Below are positions 48,561-59,070 of a stretch of 64,000 bases of DNA, one piece after another. The position numbers were made by a program, and so were the translations under genes. The notes under the pieces were generated by a model. That model searched no databases, was not told the DNA's origin, and saw only the letters and a program-made list of their open reading frames with translations. Every line of letters begins with the position of its first letter. The stretch's first letter is position 1. This DNA comes from Helicostylum pulchrum (taxonomy: Eukaryota; Mucoromycota; Mucoromycetes; Mucorales; Mucoraceae), in NCBI GenBank assembly GCA_025677825.1, contig JAIXMO010000007.1:186001-250000 (forward strand). The letters are read 5' to 3'.

Positions 48561-50148
48561 ATGAGAGGATTGTATTCTTTGACAGCTCTTGTCGTTTCGT
48601 GCGTCACACTTTTATCCTCTGTTGTTGAGGCAAAGTCCTCTACAGGAAGCCGTGTCTTGGTTTTATTAGATTCTTTAGCAGAAAAGGAATCATATAACCA
48701 CTTTTGGCATCAGTTACAAGGTACTAAAAACAAAAAACAAAAAACAAAAACTCGCGTTTACATTCGAAATATACTTATATTTTTAAAACAAATCTAGATC
48801 GTCAATTTGAACTTATATTCAAAAAAGCAGATGACCCATCTATCACTCTTCTTTACTTTGGTGAATCGCTTTATAACCATATTATTCACTTTGCCCCAAA
48901 GACTGACAGTAAATATAAACCATACGAATATATCCATATACACGCATATATTTATTCTTTTATTTGTAAATAGAACTTTCACAACACAAGGCTTTAAGTA
49001 ATGTTCAGCTTGTCGATTTTGTCAAGAATGGAGGTAATATTCTTGCTGCTACAGGTGTTGAAGCTAGTGATAATGTGCGCGCACTTGCTGCCGAATTTGA
49101 TATCGAATTAGATACCGAGACTGTGTTTGATCACACTAATTTTGATAACGAAGATCACAGTTTAATTACTACCAATGAAATTATTGCACCTACTACTATT
49201 ATTGATGTTAAATCAATCGAGGCACCTGTTCTTTATACTGGTACCGGCTTAAATGTTGGTAAACTTCCTCTTTCTACTGCTGTTTTAACTACCGGTCCTG
49301 ATTCTTTCCTTGCTGATTCCTATAATAAGCGTACCAATGCTGTTGGTTCTATTACTTTAGTTGGTTCCATGCAAACTCGTAATAATGCTCGTGTCACATT
49401 TGTTGGTTCTCTTGACTTATTTTCTGATAAACTTATTGATGCCTCTGTTAAAGAAAGGTAAGTAATTATAAGAAATCTAATTGAATTCGATTAACTTATA
49501 AAAAATTTGAGTGTAGTAAGTCTGGTAACCAAGAATTTATTGCGCAATTATCTCAATGGACTTTCCAAGAAAAGTCAGTTTTAAAGGTTGTTGGTCATTC
49601 TCATCACAAGCAAAATGATACAGAGCAACTTGATTGGTACCGCGTAAAGGATGATATTGTAAAGTATTTAACAGGGAGACTAATTATAGATGGACGGAAA
49701 GTTAATAATAATGTTATTGTATATTTAGGTATATGACGTTGATATTGCAGAATATAAAAAAGATCAGTGGGTCCCTTACAAGGCTAACGATGTTCAACTT
49801 GAAGTTATTATGTTGGACCCTTACATTCGTACTACATTAAAGCAAGTTCCTGCTCAAAGTGAATCCTTTGGTAGATTTGAGGCTAATTTACGTCTTCCCG
49901 ACCGATATGGTGTTTTCACTTTTAAGGTTAATTACAAGCGCTCGGGCCTTACTTATATCTTGGCTGAAGATCAAGTTTCTATTCGACCTCTTAGACATAA
50001 CGAGTACCCTCGTTTCTTAACTGCTGCTTATCCTTATTATGCATCCACTGGATCTATGATTGTTGGATTTCTTGTATTCAGTGCTATTTGGTTATCCACC
50101 TGGGGTGGAAAGACATCTGTTAAAGCAACTAAAGCTAAAGCCAATTAA
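48561..50148 (+). CDS. WBP1: Oligosaccharyltransferase subunit OST48/Wbp1
   Basis: This is an essential subunit of the ER oligosaccharyltransferase that N-glycosylates nascent proteins. Exons 48561-48720, 48798-48908, 48974-49457, 49517-49658 and 49729-50148 encode 438 aa. A signal peptide (LTALVVSCVTLLSSVVEA) leads into the lumenal domain with GSRVLVLLDSLAEKESY, LLYFGESLYNHIIHFAPK and LVDFVKNGGNILAATG. The C-terminus has LAEDQVSIRPLRHNEYPRF, one membrane helix (MIVGFLVFSAIWL) and a short cytosolic tail ending KAKAN, a KxKxx dilysine ER-retrieval signal. Length matches the family (about 430-460 aa). Confidence 0.95.
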
Positions 50149-50655
50149 AACAACCCATTTATAGTACGCGTTTGTTCTACATAAAAAAAGAATTTTCTTC
50201 CCCACATTTTACCAGGTTATTTAAATTTTTAAAAGGAATGTTAAATTTTTACCTTGGCACACAAAACCTCCTCAGTTGAAATTGGGATTACAGCATTGTG
50301 TGTGAAACTATTAATATTATACGCTTGCTTACTTAATAATCACCCATTTTATTTTACATCCTCCTTGAACAGTTTTTATTCAAATGTATTTAGCATGATT
50401 GTTTGTTTTTATTGGTTGAACAATCTATTCATCACGCTTTCGTACTAACTTTCCATTTATACCCGGTAAAAAAACCGTTATAATTTACTCAACATACAGA
50501 CGAACCTATATATAATGGTTTATTTTAATAGTATATATTAACTGGTATATGTACATGTGCAAAAAAAACATGTATAAAAGCTATTTTAAAAATAAGCATC
50601 TTTTTTTATTTCCCTTCTTTTTTATTATTATCTATTTCTTTAATACATTCACGAC
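50149..50655. other. Intergenic region
   Basis: 507 bp between two same-strand genes, AT-rich, no recognised element. Confidence 0.5.
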
Positions 50656-52457
50656 ATGTTTGGAAGAAAAAAGAACCAAGATATGTTTGATTCTGAGTCA
50701 TGCCGTACAACCGTAGTAGATCCATATACATTTCCATTAAAGACATACCCTCAGGCATGGTTTGCTCTTTTTTTGCTAGTTCTTTTAAGAACTGCAATTT
50801 CTGTATTTCAATTCACATTTAGTGTTGTACCTACGCTCACCGGTGAGATGTTTAATGTATCATTAACATTTGTCAATTGGCTTGCAAATATTCAAGGTAT
50901 AATGTACGTAATCATGAGTTTCTTTACTGGCTGGATATTTCAAAGATTGGGTGTCAAAAAATCAGTAAAGTAGACCCTTTATTTATGCAGTGCGTACACA
51001 CATACACAAATGAATTATTTAATAATATATATACTTTAGCTCTTACTTGCTGGTCTTTTAAATGCTTTGGGATCTTCAATTCGTTCTGTGGGCGTTACAC
51101 TTAAACCACCCTCTTACATAGTTACTATGATTGGACAAATTATAGGTTCATCGTCGGCACCATTAGCATTGAATATTATGACTACAGTAAGTTTAAGCTT
51201 TTTTATTTGTATAAAGTGCGCCTTAAAATATTAAAATTTTAATCTAGTTTGCTGCTACTTGGTTTACGGATAATATGAGAGCAACAGCTGGCATGTTTGT
51301 CGGTAAGTGCATATTAGTTAGATTTTTATATTTTATTTGTGTTTTTACCTTACAATTATAATTCGACAGCATCCAACTATGGTGCCATTCTAGGTATGTT
51401 TATGATCCCTAATCTAGTTACTGGTCTTGATAAACTACCCATGGTAGTCCATATCGTATCCGGAATATCAGTCGCTTGCTTTTTACCGTTACTAATTATG
51501 CCGACTAAACCCCCGACCCCACCTTCTCGTGCAATGACGGAGGGATCTACACCTTCTTTCTTTGCTGGTATTCGTATGCTAGCAAGAAATTATAATTTTT
51601 GGGTTTTATTTTTGGTACATGGTCTTAATGTGGGACTTAGTATTGCATTTGGGTCCATTTTCACACAAGTTATTTCGCCTTATGGGTATACCGATGCTCA
51701 AGCTGGTCAAATGAATGCAGTCGCCTTCTTTGCTGGTACTTTGGGATGTTGTAAGTTTCTATATTTTTTGTAGACAATTTTTCTAATTGATTTGTTAAAT
51801 ATGTACATTTTAGCTATTGCTGGACCTGTTTTGGATACAACAAAACAGCATAAATTATTTCTTAGACTCATTGCACCCATGGTATTTGTAACTGATATCG
51901 GGTTTATCTTTATGAGTACGAAATAACTGATATACGTATAAATATAATAACTTTGATACTAACACAATTATTTAGTTCAAAAAGATTCATATGCATCCAT
52001 TTTATTTGTTTTATCAATGAATCAATTCTTCTTGTCATTTCTTGTACCTGTTGTAATTGAATTAAGTAGTGAAAGTAAATACGCTAGATAAACAAACTTG
52101 TATGAATTTAAAACTAATCGATTGTTTTTCTAAAAAAAAGCGTCATATCCTGTGCATGATGCTACTAGTAATTCAATTATGTGGCAAGGGTGCCAAACCT
52201 TTGGATTTTTGTTTGTGCTGGCTATGGATTTGTTAAGAGACCCTAATGGATCACCTAAAAATAATATGTATCGCGCACTGATCTTGCAAGCAGGCCTTGC
52301 AGGTGCAATGATGCTGTTATCATTATTATTTAGAGGCCGCATGTTACGTACAGAAGCAATTGAAAAGTTAAAACAAGACGAACTGAATGAAAAGCAAGTG
52401 CAATGTACTTGTCGTAACGATGAAGACGTTGATCTCGAAATAAACTCTAATGTATAA
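50656..52457 (+). CDS. FLVCR/SLC49-like major facilitator transporter
   Basis: Seven exons (50656-50964, 51040-51186, 51248-51302, 51370-51750, 51814-51915, 51976-52074, 52141-52457) give 469 aa. About twelve membrane segments are seen, starting with WFALFLLVLLRTAISVFQFT. The N-half has VNWLANIQGIMYVIMSFFTG, LLLAGLLNALGSSIRSVG and SYIVTMIGQIIGSSSAPLAL, the arrangement of the FLVCR family (human members move heme, choline or pyrimidine-type substrates). Then come WFTDNMRATAG and SNYGAILGMFMIP. The substrate in this fungus cannot be inferred. The N- and C-terminal tails are short, and the C-terminus carries a CTC pair and acidic residues. The 3' end converges on TXNDC9, 57 bp away. Confidence 0.87.
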
Positions 52458-52514
52458 TCCCCTTAATAATAATAAATAAATAATACAGATTTAACAACAA
52501 CAAAAAGATATTTA

Positions 52515-53362
52515 TTAATCCTCTAATTCGGAATCAGTATCGTTTGATTGGAAAATAGATTTTTGTGTAGTTTGTGCATTTTCTTCCTTCCTTTTGATTA
52601 CACCAGCATGAAGTAACTTTAATTCTAAAGCAGCAGTTGCAAAACCATCCGTGCTACCGAGATCATCAAATCCAACCATCCTATTTATACAGGTAAGTAA
52701 TCATTACCAATAAAGTCTTTATAATCTTACTTTGTTTGAGCATATCCGTTGACCCATGCCATAACACAAGGTAACACCTTAATTTGAAGTTTCTCTACTA
52801 AAAAGGGTGCATTTTGTACCTCGATTTTAATGAATCGAGTATCATAATATTTTTCTGCCAAAGACTGAAATATTTCCCTTAGTGAGAGGTTTCTTTTTCA
52901 AGTACATATATTCGTATTTACCTCAAGATGAGCATCCATAATCTTGCATCTTCTGAAATCTTTGTGATAGAAATGACCTACAACATACTTCTCAGAGGTT
53001 GTAATATTCATGAAGTCTTTTTCTTTGGTAATATCTGTATATAATCCATGGCTATTTTCAGCTCTACCATGACGTCTACTTAATCTACAAAAGGAGAAGA
53101 AGAAAAAAATTGTTTGTAAACATAATGCAAAAAAAAAAAAAGTTTTCTTTTTTTACTGCCTTACTCGTTTTGAATTTCTTTAATTCTTCTTTCTCTCATG
53201 GAGGCAACATCGTTATCCTCTTCTTTTTCAAGTTCTTCAAAGAGAGCTTCATCGTCAGACAATAATTCTAAATCGCGCATACTAAAAAAAAACCCCAGGT
53301 TAACTACTCGAAAGTTTATTCTAAAGAAATATAGATCTAAAAGTAACATACTTTGATGACAT
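52515..53362 (-). CDS. Thioredoxin-fold phosducin-like protein, TXNDC9/Plp1 type
   Basis: Five exons (53362-53352, 53281-53165, 53084-52922, 52864-52731, 52680-52515) encode 196 aa. TXNDC9/Plp1 proteins work with the CCT chaperonin in tubulin and actin folding. The N-terminal helix carries LELLSDDEALFEELEKEED and MRERRIKEIQ. The thioredoxin fold has VVGHFYHKDFRRCKIMDAHL, where the redox CxxC is absent, as in the family, then FIKIEVQNAPFLVEKLQIKV with the cis-Pro LPC, and MVGFDDLGSTDGF. The C-terminal tail is acidic. The first exon has only 11 coding bases, so the initial codons are less sure than the rest. Confidence 0.92.
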
Positions 53363-53458
53363 TAGGGAGTGGTATACAAAATAAATAAAAAGAACGAGTT
53401 AAAAAAATAAATTAATCAAGGCACACGACATCCTTTTAAACAGCGGTACTTTTATTTT

Positions 53459-54625
53459 TCAAGAGTAACTTATGACACCTCCTTGCTCGATCCTTACTTC
53501 ACAACCTAATCTTTCAGCTATTGGAGAGAACTCGATATACATAACTCTTCTTGTCTTCGTACCTTCCAACATGGGAGACCTAGCAAACCTAATTCTAGTA
53601 TTGACAGAATTAGACCAAGCTAAACCCAATATAGGTTTCTTTAACAAGGATTGTATATAAAGACCCAGCATTTGATTACCATTTTGATTAATCAATTGAA
53701 AGTCCATCCAGTTTCCTATATTCTCAATATTTTGCGAATTATTCTTTACAACAACATCCGCTACTTGATTTACTGCTACTACTGCTAAATTATACTTGTA
53801 CGCAAGTTTCTTTAATCTAGTACCCACTTCACAAATCTCTTTCATCTTTTCATATCTTTGCATGGTTGAATCACTTCGATAGACTGCACTAATGGAATCA
53901 ATAACCACCAATCGAACTGGTCTCTTTTGATTTACGTGTGATTCTACAAATGCAGGCAATGTATATGCCAATACACGAAACTGATCATATATATCCTTGA
54001 CACGTATTGTATGAATATTATTCTTAATCTCCTGCACATTATTTGGCTGGTTGTGATTCGCTAGTTGATCTAATCTATCAGAAGGAAACGGACCCTCATT
54101 ATGAATATACACAGCAGAACCTTCCTGTCCACCTTCTGATAGCGGTAGCTGTACTGTTAAACAAAGTTGAAGTGCAAACTGGGTCTTTCCTGAAGAGCTA
54201 TATTAATAGTTAGATTTTATAATTGGCATCAAATTAATGGTTTATAAATCAAACCTTTCGCCAACAACTTCTGTAATATTACCAAGTGATATACCAGGAT
54301 TTAATAATGTATCTATTGTTGCATCACCCGTTGTCACCGTTTGTGGCTTTAATAACGTATCTGTCTTCATTTCTCGAGCTTTAAAATCATATATCTGTTG
54401 AGCAGCAGTAGTCAGGATATCTCGTGAGGCCTGTTCGTTAATGCGTAGTAATTTTTGTAGGTCTTTAGGTCTCTTTAACAATAAATCTTCAGCTGAATCA
54501 AGTCCAACTTATTTTTTGAAAAGGTTAAAAACAAGTTGATTCCACGTTTAGCAATTCTACTTACGTTCTTCTATTTTTACAAGAACATTGTATTTCTGCA
54601 CAACTGATTTTAGTTCATTATTCAT
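53459..54625 (-). CDS. RecA-family recombinase paralogue, XRCC3/Rad57-like
   Basis: Rad51 paralogues such as Rad57 and XRCC3 stabilise Rad51 filaments in homologous recombination. Three exons (54625-54565, 54507-54255, 54197-53459) give 350 aa. An N-terminal helix-hairpin-like region is followed by TGDATIDTLLNPGISLGNIT and the Walker A motif GESSSGKTQF, split by an intron with donor GTTTGA. Then come LQLCLTVQLPLSEGGQEGSA and Walker B RLVVIDSISAVYRS. The C-terminal part keeps VVAVNQVADVVV and GLAWSNSVNTRIRFARS, as in XRCC3. All ATPase residues look intact. XRCC3 versus Rad57 cannot be separated without a tree, since they are orthologous groups of one branch. Confidence 0.92.
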
Positions 54626-54743
54626 GTATAAAAGTTAAAGAAAAGAAGTAAAAAAAAAGAGAGGTGCTGAATAAAAAACGAGAAGTGGTCACTATTTATT
54701 TGCTCATGATAAATGATAAAATAAACTCCATGAAAAAATCCTG

Positions 54744-55438
54744 CACGGAATCATATTGTTAAAAGGGCTTGAGGCTAAACAGCTCAGTATAGTGTTCACG
54801 GGAAACTGATAATATCACACCTACGCGTAATAATTTGAAAATAGCGAGAAGAGAATAATACGGCTTTATTGATTAAGTATATTTCTATCCAAGTAACCGC
54901 CAGAGTTTTACTGAGGTTTTGTTTTTCATTTTCATCAAGTTAAATATATGTAATACCTCTGTCCGAGGACAAAGGTAAATGTTCAAAAAATTCTTATTAA
55001 GAGACGAAAGTTTCTTAAATAAAGTAAACTACAAGCTACTCCAAACTGGTTTCTCAAAGTGGTTCTCAAATGAATTCCTCCTTATACTTCTGGGTATCTA
55101 TGAAGTTTCCTTCACGTAGGAGGTCTTACTTTCTAGATCATCCTTAAAGACAAGGATAAGCTCGACTGTTAAAGTCGACCATGCTCCCGATTCTTTGGCT
55201 TGGGCAAAGAACCTTGTATATATGTCTTAAATGCCATTACAGGAGCCGACTGACAAACCTATCATATAACTCACACCAGAACAAGACAACAGAACAAAAT
55301 ACACAAGAGCCAAAGTACCTTGAAATTATTGTAAAGTTAATAATACATATATTAATGAAGTTAACATAAAATACTTACCAAAAGTAAACCAAAAGCAAGC
55401 CAAGCACCAACAGATATATCGTAACAAATGCACCAGAG
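54744..55438 (+). repeat. Dispersed repeat, copy B (inverted relative to copy A)
   Basis: Reverse complement of 1-690, with the boundary next to the XRCC3-like gene reading CCGTGCA followed by unique sequence. It contains the same 62-codon frame on the plus strand at 55181-55369, with one residue changed. Because copy A is cut by the window edge, the true outer end is unknown; copy B probably extends into the following AGGATAAAAG-containing sequence (to about 55560). Confidence 0.85.
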
Positions 55439-55712
55439 AGCTTCCACCACCAGAAAAAAAAACTTGCAAGGGTAAAAGACAACAAGGATAAAAGACCACA
55501 AGGATAAAAGACCACAAAAAAAAAAAGACCGCACTAGAAACAACATTCTTAAAATCACTAATAGGATAAAAGGTTAGTATCTAATAAAATGTTATATGTA
55601 TAAATATATGCGTACTTACCTATAAAATAAGAGAGTGGCCACCCAGAAGGATAAAAACTCATTAAAAAAAAGACATGAAGAAGAAGACACACGCACAAAC
55701 ACACAGACACAG

Positions 55713-55716
55713 ACAC

Positions 55717-55783
<67 letters not shown>

Positions 55784-55788
55784 TACAC
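55713..55788. repeat. (ACACAT)n hexanucleotide microsatellite
   Basis: About twelve near-perfect ACACAT units follow a shorter (CA)-rich run from 55688. Open frames on both strands across this region are repeat translations and not genes. Confidence 0.95.
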
Positions 55789-56218
55789 CAGCGCGCCCAC
55801 TTAACAGGGGAAAACCACGCTTTTTTACCACAGCATGCCCACCACGGGAAAACGATGCTTTTTCGTCATTAAAAAATAAAAATAAAAAAAAGAGCGCCAG
55901 CTCCAGACCAAAACTAATGGTACCAGAAAAGGATGAAGAACCACCATAACAATGTTGAATTGATTATGGAAGCAAAGTAAGAGGTAGCAAATCACTCCAA
56001 AAGGAACCTCCCATGAGAAACCAAAGTAGCTTGAGTATTAAAGATAAGGAAAAAAAAAAGGGAAAAAAAGAAAAAAGAGAGGTTTTTGTGCTTACAAAAA
56101 AAAAACGCCCTCACAAAAATTGAGCCAATGAGAGGAAACCCCGGTCTGAGGCATGATTATTTTTACTTGTAAAAAGTAAAATAGCACTTCTTTCTTTTGG
56201 TATTTTTGTTAGTATTTG

Positions 56219-57165
56219 TAAGCTATAACTACAGATAAAAGTAAGATTTCTATTGAGAAGTGTCAATAGGATAAAAGAAAAAAAGACTAGACCATGGCCT
56301 TTTTTTTTTTTTTGACAATTATGACACAAGAAAATACGGCATTGCTTGTAAATAAAAAAAAGTGTTAGAAACTAGTACTAATTTCGAATATTAACTAAAT
56401 ACAATTTACAAGATGATGGCGCACTTTCTGAAACAAGACATAATGTAGGTTCAACCCTCAAATACAGCTGCCAAGAAGCAAAAAGTACTGTCAAAACTCT
56501 CTGCCTATTTCTCAATCTATTTGGTCTGGCCCGTATTCTCTCCAATACACTAATATATTTGGCTTATTTTTCTACAAGACCTTGGGCGTATTCTATCTAC
56601 TGCATTCAAAACTCAAGGGTTTGGTGGGTCTCCCTAGGTTTACTTTTTATACTGAACTTTATTACATGGCTCTAGTACACTCTCTAGTAAATTGCTTTTA
56701 TAGCTTTGGAACAACGAGACGCTGGAACGAGACTCTAGTACATTGCCTTAGGGCTTTGGAATGAGACCCTGGAACTGGACTCTAGTACACTCACTACAAG
56801 ACTTTACTTGGTCTCTCACTAAATATTACCTTATCCCATTTTCTATCCAATACCGCCATTAAAGTTCATAAATCTTTTCAACTAAATTAGCCTTTTTAAC
56901 TTAATAAACCATTAATTTTTTCCTATCTCAAACAGCAGATAATAAATACACATGTACTGTAGCGGCTCTATTTAAGGGTGGCAGAAACCCTCAAGAAATC
57001 CACTCTTAAATCGATCCTTCCCTTAAGCCAGGTTAACCCTAAATGTTTCTTTCTATAATATGTATAGCATATAACACTTTTTACTAACACGTTTAAGCTA
57101 TAATCATAGATACGACTAATTTTTTTATTGGGAAGTGCTAACAGGATATAAGAAAAGAGTATACT
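56219..57165. repeat. Pair of diverged direct repeats (56219-56288 and 57096-57165)
   Basis: Both copies begin AAGCTATAA and continue with CATAGATA/ACAGATAA, TATTGRGAAGTG and CAGGATATAAGAAAAG or CAATAGGATAAAAGAAAA. The upstream stretches (AGCACTTCT... and AACACTTTT...) are also partly alike. They lie about 880 bp apart, with the second copy inside the TIR-bounded segment that starts at 56957. Confidence 0.55.
56668..56806. repeat. Degenerate short tandem repeats
   Basis: The phrase CTCTAGTACA(C/T)T recurs at 56668, 56734 and 56780, with a CTCTAGTAAATTG variant at 56683. GCTTTGGAA and CTGGAAC follow at similar spacing (units of about 45-55 bp). No coding meaning is seen. Confidence 0.6.
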
Positions 57166-57420
57166 CTATTTTTAGCTTTAGTACAAAGTAAACAAATCCT
57201 TATATGTACTAACTGTTCGAGATAGGCTTAATAAGCTTACTTCTCTCTACCGATAATATTTGACAGTTTTGATTATGTAATACAAAGTGCTGGATCATTA
57301 TTATACTGCCCTTTTATTATATACATAATTATAAAGTGTATTCCGGGTATAACCTTTTATTTTATACTCAGATTAACTATGTTTTGTTACTATACTATGC
57401 AGCTTTTAATCTGTATCTTG

Positions 57421-58309
57421 TTAGTTCTCATTATGGGCTGTAGCCAAATGAAGTCTATAATAACGTACAGTTGAGTAAGTTCTATTACACGAGATACAGC
57501 GGTTATTTTTATTATCCAGACTATTATAAATAAAAACAAAAAAGGATTATCATCCATGTTCTGAATAATGTCGCTAGGCCCTGGTAAGGTTATTCCATGA
57601 AATTGAACTAAATGTCGTACATAAGAAATCTTGATGGTATCATATGTTTTATCACAGACATCGCAATACTGATCTAAAATATTAATTGTTGGTTTCATAT
57701 TTTTTTGTTAGTTCCCTTGGTTTAGGATGCGGCATATTATGGACTGTAAGAACGTGCAAATCGTATATTTTCCTAGACTGGAGCGTAAGATTACATGCCT
57801 GACAGTGATTGTTTGGATTTTCGAGGCGTGGTCTGATATATGGGACATGAATATTATTTAGTCCAGCCATATGCTCACAGTATGATACAGTGTTTTTAAA
57901 TAGCCTATTGCAAATATTACAACAAAAGATTTTGAGATCGATAATGGGTGCCTCTTTAGTTTTATGAGAGTGAAGTTCGTGGTCAAGAAAATAATTTACA
58001 AATCTAAAATTGATATTACATATACTGCAGTGTTTGTTTCCGATAGCTATTAAAATATTTAGTGAGTAATAGGTCGTAAATATAAAAAAAAAATCTTTCT
58101 CTGACTCTCTATGTGAACTCCATTTTCAACACATTACTTTTATACTTGCTTATATCTAAAGAACGCGATTTGATTTTTACTGGTTGATACAAAGCGCTTT
58201 TCAAGTACTCTTTACTGTCTTCAGTTTCTTGTTTAATATAAGCTCTAGTTCTCGACCTGTCTATTTCCAAGTTTTGACTAGACACTTCAATTTTAACATC
58301 TTGTTGCAT
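57421..58309 (-). pseudogene. Frameshifted C2H2 zinc-finger gene
   Basis: A first exon (58309-58138, from ATG of MQQDVKIEV) joins through a normal intron (GTAATG...AATAG) to 58046, keeping frame into zinc fingers. Five C2H2-type units are visible: CSICNINFRFVNYFLDHEL, CNICNRLFKNTVSYCEHM, CQACNLTLQSRKIYDLHV, CDVCDKTYDTIKISYVRHL and CISCNRTYSTVRYYRLHL, each followed by a second histidine. The fourth and fifth lie in different frames from the first three. One break is in an A7 run near 57700 and another near a T6 run at about 57540. No GT-AG intron can repair either break without losing zinc ligands. Either the gene is decayed or the homopolymers are miscounted. Confidence 0.7.
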
Positions 58310-58782
58310 ATTGTTTAATGAAGAGGAAGAAGAAAAGTAATAATCACAAGAACGTCTTTTTGTCACACTGGATTCAGTCACATATGAAACACATTAAGGG
58401 GGATGGGATACCTGTCAAGGTAATAAAATACATCTCATTGCAGTAACATTATATGTCAGTGACAAATAGTTTAGCCTTTTTTTTTTTGGGATCCGGTAAC
58501 AAAAATGAAAATGAAGTATTTAGGTTCATACAGAAACCCTTAATATATTATTCCGTAATATATGTATTAATTGTACTATCATACTTGTCGTATTTATTAG
58601 AGGCTTTGTTGAAGTAAGATATCTTAGTTAGAGTTTTATCTAAATTATTCTCTTTTGATAATCGTTTTGTTATTACAATCTATAATTAACATTTACATTT
58701 TCTTTTACGCTTCACTGGGTAATTTTCACAACTTATATGAGCAGCAGTATTTTTATTGTCGGATATAATTATCCTGTTCATT

Positions 58783-58833
58783 GTTCGATATAAGGGAATG
58801 TTCGATATAAGGGCATGTTCGATTTAAGGACGG
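58783..58833. repeat. Three tandem copies of a 17-bp unit
   Basis: GTTCGATATAAGGGAAT, GTTCGATATAAGGGCAT and a variant GTTCGATTTAAGGACGG follow one another directly. They form the inner part of the right terminal inverted repeat, so they may be subterminal transposase-binding repeats. Confidence 0.8.
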
Positions 58834-59070
58834 ATTTCTTCCAGATTTTGGTTACCCTTAAATAGAGCCAATACTGCATTAGTTTATTTGAATATTATGA
58901 TGCTCTCTTATACAAGAGAGCTCATACCTTGTACCTAATTAATTTATTCTCAATTAAAAAAAAGAATAGTGAATTAGCCTTTCACTGGAACAATATTAAT
59001 TAGAGAAACTTAATTTATTATAATACAAATACAGAAAAAAAAAATACATATTTAGAAAAAGAGTTTTTTT

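Larger units (their letters stand above)
55439..56956. other. Repeat-rich, gene-free zone
   Basis: No gene is supported. Several GGATAAAAG words occur at 55481, 55498, 55563, 55649 and 56270. A segment at 56219-56288 is repeated in diverged form at 57096-57165. Long A-runs and a degenerate tandem array (56668-56806) are present. The zone looks like accumulated transposon debris. Confidence 0.6.
56957..58876. mobile_element. Segment bounded by about 70-bp terminal inverted repeats (pogo/Tigger-like ends)
   Basis: The left end (56957-57028) and the reverse complement of the right end (58876 down to about 58806) match over about 70 bp: both start C(A/T)GTA..GGCTCTATTTAAGGGT, then share AAGAAATCC, CTTAAATCGA and CCCTTA. 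The CTCTATTTAAGGG and TATATCGAAC words resemble the ends of pogo/Tigger-type elements as I recall them. A TA precedes the left end; the right side has CA, so the target duplication is unclear. Inside there is no recognisable transposase, only a decayed C2H2 zinc-finger gene on the minus strand. It is either a non-autonomous element carrying host-derived sequence or two solo ends flanking an older gene. Confidence 0.7.

Noticed and set aside
55558..55872. Several open frames with VYVYVY or HIHIHI/THTHTH repeats
   Set aside because: They are translations of the ACACAT microsatellite in different frames.
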